Shown piece by piece: positions 48,663 to 58,641 of a stretch of DNA of 64,000 nucleotides. A program made the translations under genes and the position numbers. The DNA is from Stropharia rugosoannulata (taxonomy: Eukaryota; Basidiomycota; Agaricomycetes; Agaricales; Strophariaceae): NCBI GenBank assembly GCA_028532985.1, contig JANCIK010000001.1:2108001-2172000 (forward strand), written 5' to 3'. Within the stretch, counting starts at the first letter, position 1. Each line of letters opens with the position of its first letter. The notes under the pieces are model-generated. The model had not been told where the DNA came from. It saw only the letters and a program-made list of their open reading frames with translations, and did no database searches.

Positions 48663-50348
48663 AACCATGGTCTGGATTCATTGCCCTTGAACGAAGCTGC
48701 AAAGTTGGAGATAGAAGGAAGGCACGATCGACCTTCTAGGTAAACGAAAGAGACATGGACCAGTGAGCCATGGATGCTTCTAATGTCCCTGAGGCAGCAT
48801 TGATGACCAGAGAACGTGTCGATGAATATGCGGACTCTATTGTGGAATTTTAGGCACTTGGCCTCAGGCAGAGAAACATGCTTGTTGATCAGATCCCATT
48901 CGAAGCCGATAAAGGTCGTGACAAAGAGGAACTCAAGGTCTCCCTTGTCTAGGTGCCAAGGGACGCAAAGGGGAGCTATGTGGCGGAGTACCTCCTCACG
49001 GTCATAAGCATATGAGGACAAGGAGCCGGGGGTAGGTGTTTGAAAACACTTGAGATCATCCTTGTATTTTAAGGTAGGGAAAATGCCTTCCGCCTGGAGG
49101 ATGTCAACAACAGCATTTGCAATCATGCCTGCATTGCTAGAGGTGACAGCAGATCCAAACGGATGGACATGGTCGATGAAGAATTCGCCAGGATGGCCCT
49201 GGACCACCAGCCAACACTTGTGATCTGGGAGAACCGGGCATGTGCGGTGGAATTTTTCGATATCGAATGTGCATGCTCGAGTACCAGGTGGCACAATGGC
49301 AACCTATATAGGAAGAGTGTAAGCCACAGTCAAGAGACAGGTTACAGGAAGCAGCAAGTGCAAGTGTACAGCACCTGGGCGGGCATAGGCAGCAGCTGCC
49401 AGGTGTGTAAGCCATATGAGCCTGCTGGGCAAGCAAAGTCACGAGAAGGGAACTCACCAAGTCAGCAACTTTGGACGCTGTGTTGAAGCGTGTAGGGAAG
49501 TCGTCCTTGGAGACATGGGAGTTGACAGAAGGGACTCCCTTATATGATTTGGAGAGATGGCAACAAATGCGAACCTTGTCGGGTTGACCCAGCTGCTGGG
49601 GCTGGACAACAATGAGAAGGGGGGAGGAGAAAAATGGGCCCCGAAGGATGATTTCGGTCTTCTCTTTGGAGAAAGGACCGTACATGCAGCCACTGGAGAC
49701 TTCGTCCAGAAGGTATGTGGCAATGGCGACCATGTGGTCAGATGCGGAACACGCATTGGGAATGATTACTGTCTTGCTGAGTTTGGGCATGGGCCCAAGA
49801 GGGAAGCCGGAGCACAGGTTCTGGATAAGAATAGGATAGTTAGCTAATAAGTTATGCTTCGTTAGCATGGCCTCGAAGGCATCTGGATTGTAAGGGGTGA
49901 CAATTTTATGAAATAAAGCATCGTGATCTAATAAAGTGCAAGAAGGAGCAGCAAAACATGAGTGGATAACATCAGAGAAGACTCCATAAGGGAGTATAAC
50001 CGCCTTAGCAGGCGTAAAAAATGGGTTGGAGAGGTCTAAGCGTGAATCGAAAGCAGGTAAAGCAAGTGCAATGGGGGAAGCTAGCGAAGTAAGGTCATCA
50101 GTGGGAGGAGGGGGAAGGGCGGCAATTCCAGGAGAATGTGTGGTGTGATGTGCTGCTGCAGAAGGAGCATGCATGCAGGTGGGCATCATCAGAGCAAGTG
50201 TGTTCTTGACCTTTTGTGTTGAAGTTGATACAGAGTTTGCATATGCCGTCAGAGGTGTGCAGTGACTTGTCAACAATTTTGGCCCATGTGGGCTTGCCGT
50301 CTGCAAAGGTGGATGGGGTGGACTTGCCACCTTGGATGTGCCAGCCAA
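48663..50348 (-). pseudogene. Reverse transcriptase of copy B, intron-containing, interrupted
   Basis: An open frame from 50348 overlaps Gag by 250 bp and runs through VILPYGVFSDVIHSCFAAPS, LLANYPILIQNLCSGFPLGP, YLLDEVSSGCMYGPFSKEKT, DKVRICCHLSKSYKGVPSVN and FNTASKVADL. Intron 49304-49457 (GTGAGT donor, TATATAG acceptor) joins to VAIVPPGTRACTFDIEKFHR and CPVLPDHKCWLVVQGHPGEF, HPFGSAVTSSNAGMIANAVV, KYKDDLKCF (active DD) and FIGFEWDLINKHVSLPEAKC, ending at the insertion after ESRPWF. The overlap with Gag suggests frameshifting, reinitiation or a splice for expression. RT copies element RNA into cDNA. Confidence 0.85.
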
Positions 50349-51570
50349 CTGTGTGACCGCGTTCCCCGCAAAGGATGCAGCAGGGAGTCAAGGAGGTCTG
50401 ACTGCTGCCTTTCTGAAAGGACGAGGTGGTTGAGTTCGAGGTTGTAGGCTTCTTGCTGACATGAGGGCTCGGGAATGCTTTCCCGTGTGAGGCATCTTTG
50501 GCAGACGAAGACAGAGAGGCCATCTGGGCGGCAAGCTGCTCGTTCTGGGCGGCCAGGGAGCGAGCTATGGCATTTACACGCCATTCGGAGATGCATAGCT
50601 GATACTGCATGGCATAATACTCGCGGGAGAAGCTACGATGATAGGTTAGGTAGTCCTGACGCAGTTTGTACTCAAGGACCTTCCAAGCGTCGTACATCTG
50701 TACTTTGTCAGTCTGACTCTCAAAGAAATTGAAGTGTTCGAAGTAGAAGTTCGACCAGGCGCCATCGGCATGCTTGTCAGCAGCACACTGGAAACAGTAG
50801 AAATTTTCAGCGGCCTCAAGATATTGGGCACAATTTAAGGAGAGCTCACCACTGAAAAGAGGGATCAGCAACTCGACATTGAGAATGGTAATCTTCTCGC
50901 CTGTGGTCTTGATTTTAGGCAGGGTAGCGGCTTTGTCGTAGATGGTATGGAGGTTCTCATTGGTGAAGAAGGGGAGGGGAAGCAGGACCTGGAAGTCAGT
51001 GTTGAAAAGGAGCTGAGGGAAAGAAATGGGGGTCTGCTGGCCCAAAATCATGGGAAGGGCACCTTCACCATCATGACGCTGCCTCTTGTCCGCAGGTGCA
51101 CTGTCAGGAATATCACCTTTCCTTTTTGGGGAAGGCATGGCATCTTGGTCATGCGTCCGGCGTTCGCGGGTGATGGACTGTGCCAGATAATCTGGGATCA
51201 CGTCTGTGAAGCACGTGAACATGTGGGGGTCAGAGATAAGGTCCTCCAGGTCCTCGTCGTTGATGGTGATGAAGGACCCAGTGGGGGAGGGAGGTGGGGA
51301 GCACTCAGCAAGGAGCTCTGCTGTGAGAAGGGCTGTTTCTGCAAGGTTAGCGAATTTAGTGTTGTTAGCGGATTCTATATTTAAATTAAGCGAGAGTTTA
51401 GCGTGCAGGGGCAGTGCATGGAGGGTCTGCACCACCTCTTCGGAGGAGTGCGTTTTGCGAGCCGGTGCCGGAGGTGCTGGCAGGTCAGCGTCGACAATGG
51501 GACCCAGGGGAGGAACCACACCCGGGTCGGGGTTGGGCTCGGCAGGCCCAGCAAGAGCAATTTCAACCAT
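50098..51570 (-). CDS. Gag-like protein of copy B, intact
   Basis: 490 residues from ATG 51570 without interruption. Pro-rich N-terminus (MVEIALAGPAEPNPDPGVVP), a basic KRKGDIPDSAPADKRQR patch, the folded middle shared with copy A (AENFYCFQCAADKHADGAWS, FFESQTDKVQMYDAWKVLEY, KLRQDYLTYHRSFSREYY), and zinc knuckles CCILCGERGHTVGWH and CSFCSSTSHHTFSWNC. Expected to package element RNA. The only fully open element gene in the window. Confidence 0.8.
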   Translation of the reverse strand: MVEIALAGPAEPNPDPGVVPPLGPIVDADLPAPPAPARKTHSSEEVVQTLHALPLHAKLSLNLNIESANNTKFANLAETALLTAELLAECSPPPSPTGSFITINDEDLEDLISDPHMFTCFTDVIPDYLAQSITRERRTHDQDAMPSPKRKGDIPDSAPADKRQRHDGEGALPMILGQQTPISFPQLLFNTDFQVLLPLPFFTNENLHTIYDKAATLPKIKTTGEKITILNVELLIPLFSGELSLNCAQYLEAAENFYCFQCAADKHADGAWSNFYFEHFNFFESQTDKVQMYDAWKVLEYKLRQDYLTYHRSFSREYYAMQYQLCISEWRVNAIARSLAAQNEQLAAQMASLSSSAKDASHGKAFPSPHVSKKPTTSNSTTSSFQKGSSQTSLTPCCILCGERGHTVGWHIQGGKSTPSTFADGKPTWAKIVDKSLHTSDGICKLCINFNTKGQEHTCSDDAHLHACSFCSSTSHHTFSWNCRPSPSSH

Positions 51571-51830
51571 GAAAAAAAGGAAGAAAAAAAATGTAGCTAG
51601 ATTTAAGATTTAGAGTCTAGCTTGGTTCCAACCAAGGAAGAACACGAGAGGGGGATGTAGATGAAAGCTGCAGGGGGAGCGAGCTAATGAAAACGAGGCT
51701 CTCTCGAGCACAGGGAGGAGGGCCTCGTAGAAGGAATGAGAGAAAAGGCTCTTGTTCCTTCGCAAGAGGAAGTGCTGCTGTTGTGGCATGTTTGCCCACT
51801 TGACAGCGCACTTCTCCAGGCCCTCTCCCT

Positions 51831-51847
51831 GCACTCCTCGTCTTATC
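51831..51847 (-). repeat. Right inverted terminal repeat of copy B
   Basis: Partner of 44741-44756. The adjoining CTTATCCTAAGATAAG (51842-51857) is itself a near-perfect palindrome. Confidence 0.65.
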
Positions 51848-51861
51848 CTAAGATAAGGCAC

Positions 51862-53073
51862 TGACAGGGCTGCTTTTTGGCTACAGGTGCAAACAGTCTG
51901 AAGTCCCATTGGTGGGACAGCTGCGCGCGGGAAAACACAGAGGGACTAGAGTGGAGCCTGACTCATAGTCTATAGCTATCAGCGCGCTTTATGACTATAA
52001 GCGCCTGCGCGCACCGTATTGCGAGAGAGATCGGTCAGCGAGCTGCACAGCCTAAAGTGCATAGTCTGGTCATCCGTGCGAGCGATCGGAGAGGCGTAGA
52101 ACAGTTAAGCACCAGCGAAGTGCGGTGTGAGTACAGCTGAGCGAGTACCAAGGGCGGTGTGAAGGGCTGTGCATGCATCTCATGTGCGCACATTGCAAAG
52201 GCAGAATTTGCCTAAGTCCACACATCATGTGACCGTGGCGGCGCGCATCAAAAGACGCGCAAAAGCCCGAGGGAACGAACAACATGCGTGCAGCGAATGC
52301 CAAGGGGCTGGAACACTAGAGGGAAGCCCGGATGCGATGCGCGGACCTTTGGCCGTGCATTGCTAGTATTTACTTCACCATATCATTAGTACACATGCGT
52401 GCATCGCATATAAACCTGTATCCTTGTCTATAGTAATTTAAGCAATTGTCTACCCACTAGATCTGTGTGCTGGGTTCCGTCCCAGGCCGTCAGCGGGCTG
52501 TGTTTAGCTTTTGTTAGGGTTTTAACTGTGAAGTGTTTTGTGAATCATAGGAGTTTTGGATAGCTTCTGGCCACCGGGTCATTTGGAGAGCTCAGTGAGG
52601 AGTCAGTACAACCGTGTACGGAAACTTGCACTGTAGTGTTTAGACTGTGAGACTGCACCGCCGGGTGAAAGACTTTGGAGAGTCTTGGGATTGTTGGACT
52701 TTGGAGAGTCCGTGCATCGCACGAGGTCACCGGACCCGGAAGTGCGCACAGCGAAGCCGTTCGCTAAAACAACTTATTTCATTTATCATTTTGCCTAGCA
52801 CACGCCACTAGCAACCGGGCTCTATCTGAGATTTACTAGAATTAAACCCCTCCTTACAAACAAACTTGCAGGCACTACTTGCTATTACAAGGACTAGAGG
52901 ACACGAGGTGCGTGCATTGCACGCCCAGACCGGGAACCAGAGCAGAGCATAGATTATACTAGCCGTTTAGTTGAGGGTGTTCGCTCGATCTAAGGGATAG
53001 GATCTCGCTCTGCTGGGTGTGTGTGTGTGTTGTGTTTTGCGATTTCGAGTCTAGCTACGCAGTAGACCTCTCA
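51862..53073 (+). repeat. 1.21 kb LTR-like repeat, copy 2 (probable solo LTR)
   Basis: Same sequence as 39817-41029 in opposite orientation, TGACAGGGC to CCTCTCA. Many differences are CpG in copy 1 against TpG/CpA here (for example GGCCGCGCGTTGC against GGCCGTGCATTGC). Starts at the right end of DIRS copy B. Flanking GCAC/GCGC may be a decayed 4 bp duplication. Confidence 0.75.
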
Positions 53074-53188
53074 GCGCACGCACCTGATCGCAGATACAGC
53101 TAATGAACGATATATAACAAGAATTTCTGAAGTTCTGAGTATCTGAAACATAAGTCACAGATAGATAGAAAGAGATAAATACATACTG

Positions 53189-54301
53189 CTACTCAGACAT
53201 ATGTGCAACGCCATGGTCCATGTACTGTTGAGTAAAGATGCAGTATGCATCATCCTCAGAGTCCACCCTCTCATAAGTGGCATTGCAAAAGCCGCCTATT
53301 GCCTGCTGGCACTCGATGCATGTCGTATAAACTCCTGGTTCACGACCAACAAACACAATCCATGCAGGACTGGAGGAAGTACGCTGCTGAGCATCCTGCT
53401 GAGGTGGCTCAGTAGCAGCAGCACAATGTTGCTCAAGTGGATCAATGGCAGCGGCACAACATTCACGGGTGGGGGTTGATGGAGTAGGCCCAGTCAATTG
53501 TGGCTGGGCAGAGGGTGGACGCATACAGTGTGGTGTTCTTGGCTTGATGATGGGGGTGGGATGTGGGGATGTATATTGATTGCCAGGTGGGGTCAACAGT
53601 GCAGAGGGTGCTACATTTGCTTGGACTAAGTGAGCATGTAGCAGCTGAGTACTTGTAATATTCAAAGTAATGGTGGAGGTTTCAGTCACTGCATGCCGCC
53701 CTGCAATGCATGGGTCGAATGTGCTTGGTGGTATGGGATGAGGGCGTGCTCTCAGTGTTTCCACTGTATCAGCTGGCAATGTTCCTGAGGTCACAAACTC
53801 ATGCCATGATGTGCATGCATCTCTGTACTGCATGAAGCCCTTCAGACACTTCTCAGGGAAGTTAAGGGTAGCACATTTGGCTGCCAGCCTAATAATCAGA
53901 GTGAGTTCAGACAAAGCAAAGGTAACAAAAATAGATGCACCAGTTATAGAAGATGCCTAGTTCATGCCCTGCAAAAACAACATAGGCGACATACCCTGAC
54001 CTGGCACTTGCAGGCCCTTGACGATACCTCTCTTCTTCAGTCACTAAAAGGAGCTGAGGGTGACTACTAATGATGGAGGCAGAGACTTCAATGGGGTCCC
54101 AAAATAGGTGTTGGGAGGGGTCTTCTGCATCAATGCATCCTGACTGTCAGAGGCTTAATATAGAGAGTGGAACAAACTACCTACCTTCTTCGTATGCTAG
54201 CAACATTGCCTCGGGGCCTTTGTAGTATCCATCACTCCTGTCAAGATTATCATGTAGAGGGCGAGTCTGATGGGCTTCCGGTGAGCCCTCACGCAGGTTG
54301 T
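53189..54301 (-). CDS. Protein with two viroplasmin/RNase H1-N-like modules (5' exon unresolved)
   Basis: Exons 54185-54301, 53941-54124 and 53189-53888, introns with GT-AG ends. The first exon seen begins DNLREGSPEAHQTRPLHDNL; a 5' exon giving the start codon was not found. The second exon has SGYVAYVVFAGHELGIFYNW and joins to LAAKCATLNFPEKCLKGFMQ, and the end of the protein has WIVFVGREPGVYTTCIECQQ then AIGGFCNATYERVDSEDDAY. Both resemble the Cauli_VI / RNase H1 N-terminal hybrid-binding fold (VGxxPGIYxxWxEC...GFxxAxxxxF). Between them is a Thr/Pro-rich linker. No RNase H catalytic domain. Divergent from the next gene; multicopy families of this kind occur in mushroom genomes. Function unknown. 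Confidence 0.6.
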
Positions 54302-54511
54302 CTGTGATATAAATGAGATAAACATTAAATTTAAAGAATTGAACTGATAGGCAGACTTCAGGGCCTTGGTGTCATGCGTAAAGGTCGATTAAACATAGTC
54401 GTTGTGTGCAAGCTGTGTTGCCAGATGCTATGTTTAACACTGTCACACACTATGTCACAATAACAGTATCAACATGTTTGTTCCCACTGCTGTCAATCAA
54501 TAACATTGGCC

Positions 54512-56336
54512 ATGGCAGCAGCATCGGCGACTGCTGCACGGCAAGACAAACCTATTCTTAGCTCTTACCCACCTTCCCGTTCTGTATCTCCTCTTCTTGA
54601 CGATGATTATGCTGCTGTGGGCCTACCGCAGATTGATCAGCCCGAGTCCAGCTTTGACAATGCAATCACAGACAACTTCACCCATGCTCTGCAATTAGGT
54701 CCCAATGCTTTCACACAGGAGCCTCGATCCTTTGTAAAGAAGGACCTATCCGATGCTCAGAAGCTTTCAATGGCCCTTCGACAGCAGAGTGAGAAAATGA
54801 AGAGGGAGAAAATGATGACAGAGCTGGATGAACTGTCTGCCAAACACCACGACAAATTGAATACCCTGGCAAAGGCTCACTCTGTACATGTTGACTATTT
54901 GGTAAAACTTCAAGGGACGTTGAGTGCTACTAAGTGGACATGCGAAGTCAGTCTGGAAAATGCAAAGTTGCATGCAAAGGCCAAGGAGGTCAATAGTGGT
55001 ATGTTTTATGATAAGAAATTAAACCATGCCTGACTCTTGGATAGGATTGCCAGTTGGCGAGCGCCTGAAGATGCCCCAAATCCGTGAACTGCTTGCTGCA
55101 GACCCTGCATATCAGAATCTGACAGAAGAACAGGAAGATGAGCTAAAGCATCAGGTGCTTGAGCAACACAAGCACAAGAAACTGGGTGCACGGGTCACAA
55201 ATAAGTCTGCAGCACAGGATTACTGCACTGGGTTGACAAGTATTAATGACAAGGTGAGTGTGGTATTATACTAGATTCTGTCCTCAATTTATATATCATA
55301 TTCCTATAGGCATCTGCCCTCAGTGCTCACACCAGAGCAGCAGTTGTGATCATCACTTCTTGCTCTAACCTTGAAGACACATTCGAGCTGAATTTCAGCT
55401 GCACAGACAATGCTGTGCACTTTGCAAGAGAGTGTTTGAACATGGGTATGTGGGATCTTACCTGGATGCTGGAGCAGTGGGCATGTTTGAAGACAAAAGG
55501 TATGCATATATATATCATCTCCACTACACCGTACACGTCTACTAGTCTAACTTACTTAATCTTAAAGCTTGAAACCCTGACTCTTTGAATGAAATGCATA
55601 AGGAAGCAAGCTCAATCATTAATGGGAACCTCAGTACATCTGACTATGTACTAATTCTACTTGTCAACTAAGGCATGTTGCAGAGACCGTGGCTCAAAAC
55701 CGACAAGCTATCATGAACTATATCAACTATGACATGCAAGTTGTACAGAAGTACTCTGTCAAGATAGTAGGATGGACGTTCAATAAGTTTGTGAGCCCCT
55801 ACGATATACACACAATTGACAATGTCTGCACCCTGCTCGAGGCTCTCTGCAATGGTACATGCCACTGGGTCCAGCTGACGAAAGCAGAACTCTCCAGTCA
55901 TGCAAAGGAAATCGTGGCAGAGGAAGCAGCAGGTGAGACAGTGGGCCGGAAGAGGAAGACTAGGTCTGACTCTGGAACAAAGAAGGGACCACAATCAAAG
56001 GCAAAGACCACCACTGCAAGCACATCCTCTCCATTGAAGAAGAAGACATGCATCAAGAAAACAAAGTCTTCAAAGGTGGCACTCCAGTTGCCCCCCAAAC
56101 CTGCACAGAGCAAGTCTGTCATTAGCAACAGTGATAGCGACTCAGATGCAAGCTTGGATGTCAACACTGCCCCACCACCATCTAAGAGGCGCAGAGCCGA
56201 GAAGTCAAAACACATGGCATCTCAAGAGCACGATCACAAAGTTGGGACCTTGTCTTATTGCGACAAGTCAGTGTCGGATAGCAATGATGACAATGATAGT
56301 AGTGGGAATGACAGTGTGGACAATAACACTGTCTGA
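54512..56336 (+). CDS. Agaricomycete multicopy-type protein of unknown function
   Basis: Exons about 54512-54998, 55045-55253, 55310-55500, a small exon near 55570-55633 and about 55684-56336. The N-terminal part is hydrophilic with a Lys-rich coiled coil (ALRQQSEKMKREKMMTELDE), then LPVGERLKMPQIRELLAADP, TEEQEDELKHQVLEQHKHKK, AHTRAAVVIITSCSNLEDTF, WMLEQWACLKTKG, and VQKYSVKIVGWTFNKFVSPY with LEALCNGTCHWVQL. The tail is Ser/Lys-rich with likely nuclear signals (GRKRKTRSD, SKRRRAEKSK). The overall string (GERLK...LTEEQE...EQWAC...GTCHW) is a pattern I associate with repeated families in agaricomycetes, sometimes near DNA transposons; that link is from memory. A TGA at 55570-55572 may lie in the small exon. 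ATG 54512 chosen as first Met. Confidence 0.55.
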
Positions 56337-57071
56337 GGGTCAGTAAGTAGTCTACCCCACATGTACCTTACAGCTGTTAGTATTCATGTAGCCTACATTG
56401 TGTTAATCTTACCTACTCATCTGACCTCTTCTCAATAATAATAACTTAGATCACCTTTCTGACTTAAGAACTGTGTGATTTCTTATTAGATATTATAAAT
56501 ATACTGTAAACATTAAGGTAAGAAAGTGACAAAAAAAACAGAAGCTGGGGATGAATTTTTAGTGAGGAAGTCATTGTTGTTGTCAGTGAGGATGAGCACG
56601 GAATGTGCTGGACGACGACAATGGTGAGCACAGGTTTGGGTGATCGCGTGATGCCAGGGAGTGATGTTGCTGGAGACCTGATGGTGACGACGCCAAACAG
56701 CCATCAATGATGGCAGAATACATACCAAGTCCCCTCCGAGCTATGGGTTGCTATTGCCCTTAGCAGGTGAGAAGGTCAAATGGTTCACACTAGACTTGCA
56801 CAAAGGGGTCATGTTCCTGTCTAGTGTGAGCATACAGGTGGGTGTTACAGGTGATTCTCTGGGGTGCCCAGTGCTGGCAGCACCGACATCGTCCGACAGC
56901 TCAGAAATCTGGCACCTGATACCCTTAGGCAACTTGTGGCAGAACATCAAGCCAGTGAGTTCCTTTTCCTGGTTAAACCTGTTCCCTTTGATTTCCTGTC
57001 TTGGCATCTGTTTTTTGCCTGGGAAGTGACCTTGGGCCTTGGCATGCCCACTGGGTCTCGCCTCCCGTAGT
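56337..57071. other. Stretch without recognisable gene
   Basis: 3' flank of the preceding gene and unique-looking sequence; ORFs on both strands under 115 codons, no motif. Confidence 0.4.
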
Positions 57072-57450
57072 TGCATAGCTGCCTCTTTGTTGCACTACAG
57101 ACCTTACAGTTGTTTTAATTTACTGTATCTTGCATATTGTGCTACTCGACCTTACAGGCCATTAATATTTACTGTACCTTGCAAATAGTGTTACTCAATC
57201 TTACAAGCTGCTAATACTCTTCGTGATTTGCATAACATGTTACTTGACCTTACAGGCCACTAATATTTCCTTTCACTTGCATAGTGCACTACTTGACCAT
57301 GCAGGCTGCTAACACAAATTACTGCATTATGCACTATTTGACCTTACAGGCTGCTATCTTTATTGCACTTTGCATAGTGCTCCACTCAATCTTAACAACT
57401 GCTATCTCTACTTTGTATTGCATAATGTGCTTCCCAACCATACTGGGATA
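57072..57450 (+). repeat. Degenerate ~49 bp tandem repeat, about eight units
   Basis: Units of the form TTGCATAGTGCTACTTGACC, TTACAGGCTGCTAATATTTA recur about every 43-50 bp (for example near 57129, 57179, 57229, 57279). It precedes the Gag gene of copy C by about 100 bp and may be its 5' non-coding region. Confidence 0.7.
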
Positions 57451-57548
57451 CAGCTGCTTTCCCGATGCCTTGTTTCACACATTTTTTGTTGTACTTGATT
57501 AAGATTATGAGCTCATGTTTCTTTTGCATCTAATCTCACAAAACTTCT

Positions 57549-58576
57549 ATGTCTGAAGGTATTACCTCCCTGCCTGGCACCATGTCACCTGCAGTTACCA
57601 GTCTCCCCATTGCATGGCGCCAATGCCTGGCTTGTTTACCAGGTTTAATGGCCTCTGGGGCAGACTGTCTCATACCTGATCCCATAAGGAAGTGGTTCAC
57701 AGATGGTTGGAACGTACACATCCCCCTCACATACCTCACCAACTTGTATTGCTCCTGTGATGCTTCTCAGGCCGCCTCTGGCACCACTTTACACACCACT
57801 ATCTCCTTTGACAAAGGGAGTAATCAGCTCTTCTCTGTTCCAAAAGCATTATCAGCCGTTGGCGAACTTGACCTGACTTTTGAAGATTGGGAACAGGCCT
57901 GGCAATGTCTGTTAGCACTTATACAGGAATTCATTCCTGCAGAGTACGATGCCTGGTTTTCGCATTATAGCTGTGTTCTTCGTGCCCCTATGCACTCTGC
58001 TCAATAGCTGATTTGGCTGGCCTATGACATCGACATCTGTAAGTGTGCTGTGCAGCATAGCTTCAATGTCTCTCTTTTTCAAGTCGCCATTTGGAATGAT
58101 ATTGAGAGTACCCATGGTGTCAAGCAGGCGTATAACAGTCTCCTTCATAAGGTTCAAGAGGATTTTCCTACACTTTTTTCGACAGCTTTGTTGTTGTTTT
58201 CCTCTTCACACCGGGGAGCAGCTTCTCCTGCCGGGGGCTGCAGATCCTTTCAGCCCTCCAATAAACCTTCTATGTCCTGAGGGAACTCTTCCTTGGGCCC
58301 TAGTTCCTTTCAGGGTTCTGTGAAATCGGGCTCCAGTCAACCACTCCAGTGTTTTATCTGTGGCAGTACACAACCCAACCATTGCTCTCGCACCTGTACA
58401 GCCACACATCTTGTTATGACTCTCATCGCTGTGATAGCTCTGGCCAAGGATATTGCTTCGTATGGAATGGGTTTTCTGGCTGTCTTAAAGGGACAACCTG
58501 TTCCAATGGGCGTCACATGTGTTCCCTCTGTGGAAACCAAGACCATCATGCCCAAGAATGTTCCTCCCTCTGATTT
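57549..58576 (+). pseudogene. Gag-like protein of copy C
   Basis: Starts MSEGITSLPGTMSPAVTSLP. One frame continues through FSVPKALSAVGELDLTFEDW, a TAG at 58005-58007 (HSAQ/LIWLAYDIDI), AVQHSFNVSLFQVAIWND, a TGA at 58278-58280 and GSSQPLQCFICGSTQPNHC. A frameshift near 58400 then leads to CSLCGNQDHHAQEC. Both stops are one C-to-T step from CAG and CGA. Confidence 0.7.
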
Positions 58577-58641
58577 CTGCCCTATTGTCATGCCATTGGT
58601 CGCTGCTGGCTAGGAGCATGCACTGTGTCACATAGGCCTTC

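Larger units (their letters stand above)
44741..51860 (-). mobile_element. DIRS-type tyrosine-recombinase retrotransposon, copy B (with nested 1.05 kb element)
   Basis: Same layout as copy A: Gag 50098-51570, RT 48663-50348, RNase H 46529-47609, recombinase 45290-46734, all minus. Inverted ends GATAAGACGAGAGTGC (44741-44756) and the complement of 51831-51847 match with one gap. Without the 1053 bp insertion it is about 6.07 kb. Better preserved than copy A (Gag fully open), GC-richer and clearly a different subfamily (about half the residues differ). Lesions: TAG in the RT, insertion in the RT, two catalytic changes in the recombinase. Confidence 0.8.

Noticed and set aside
54302..54511. Start codon of the viroplasmin-like gene at MFNRPLRMTPRP (about 54395)
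   Set aside because: The frame meets a TGA before any donor site; the first exon remains unresolved.
56741..57076. ORFs on both strands of about 95-110 codons
   Set aside because: No motif, no splice partners, low complexity.
57072..57450. CRISPR-like array
   Set aside because: Units are diverged head to tail without spacers, and the genome is eukaryotic.
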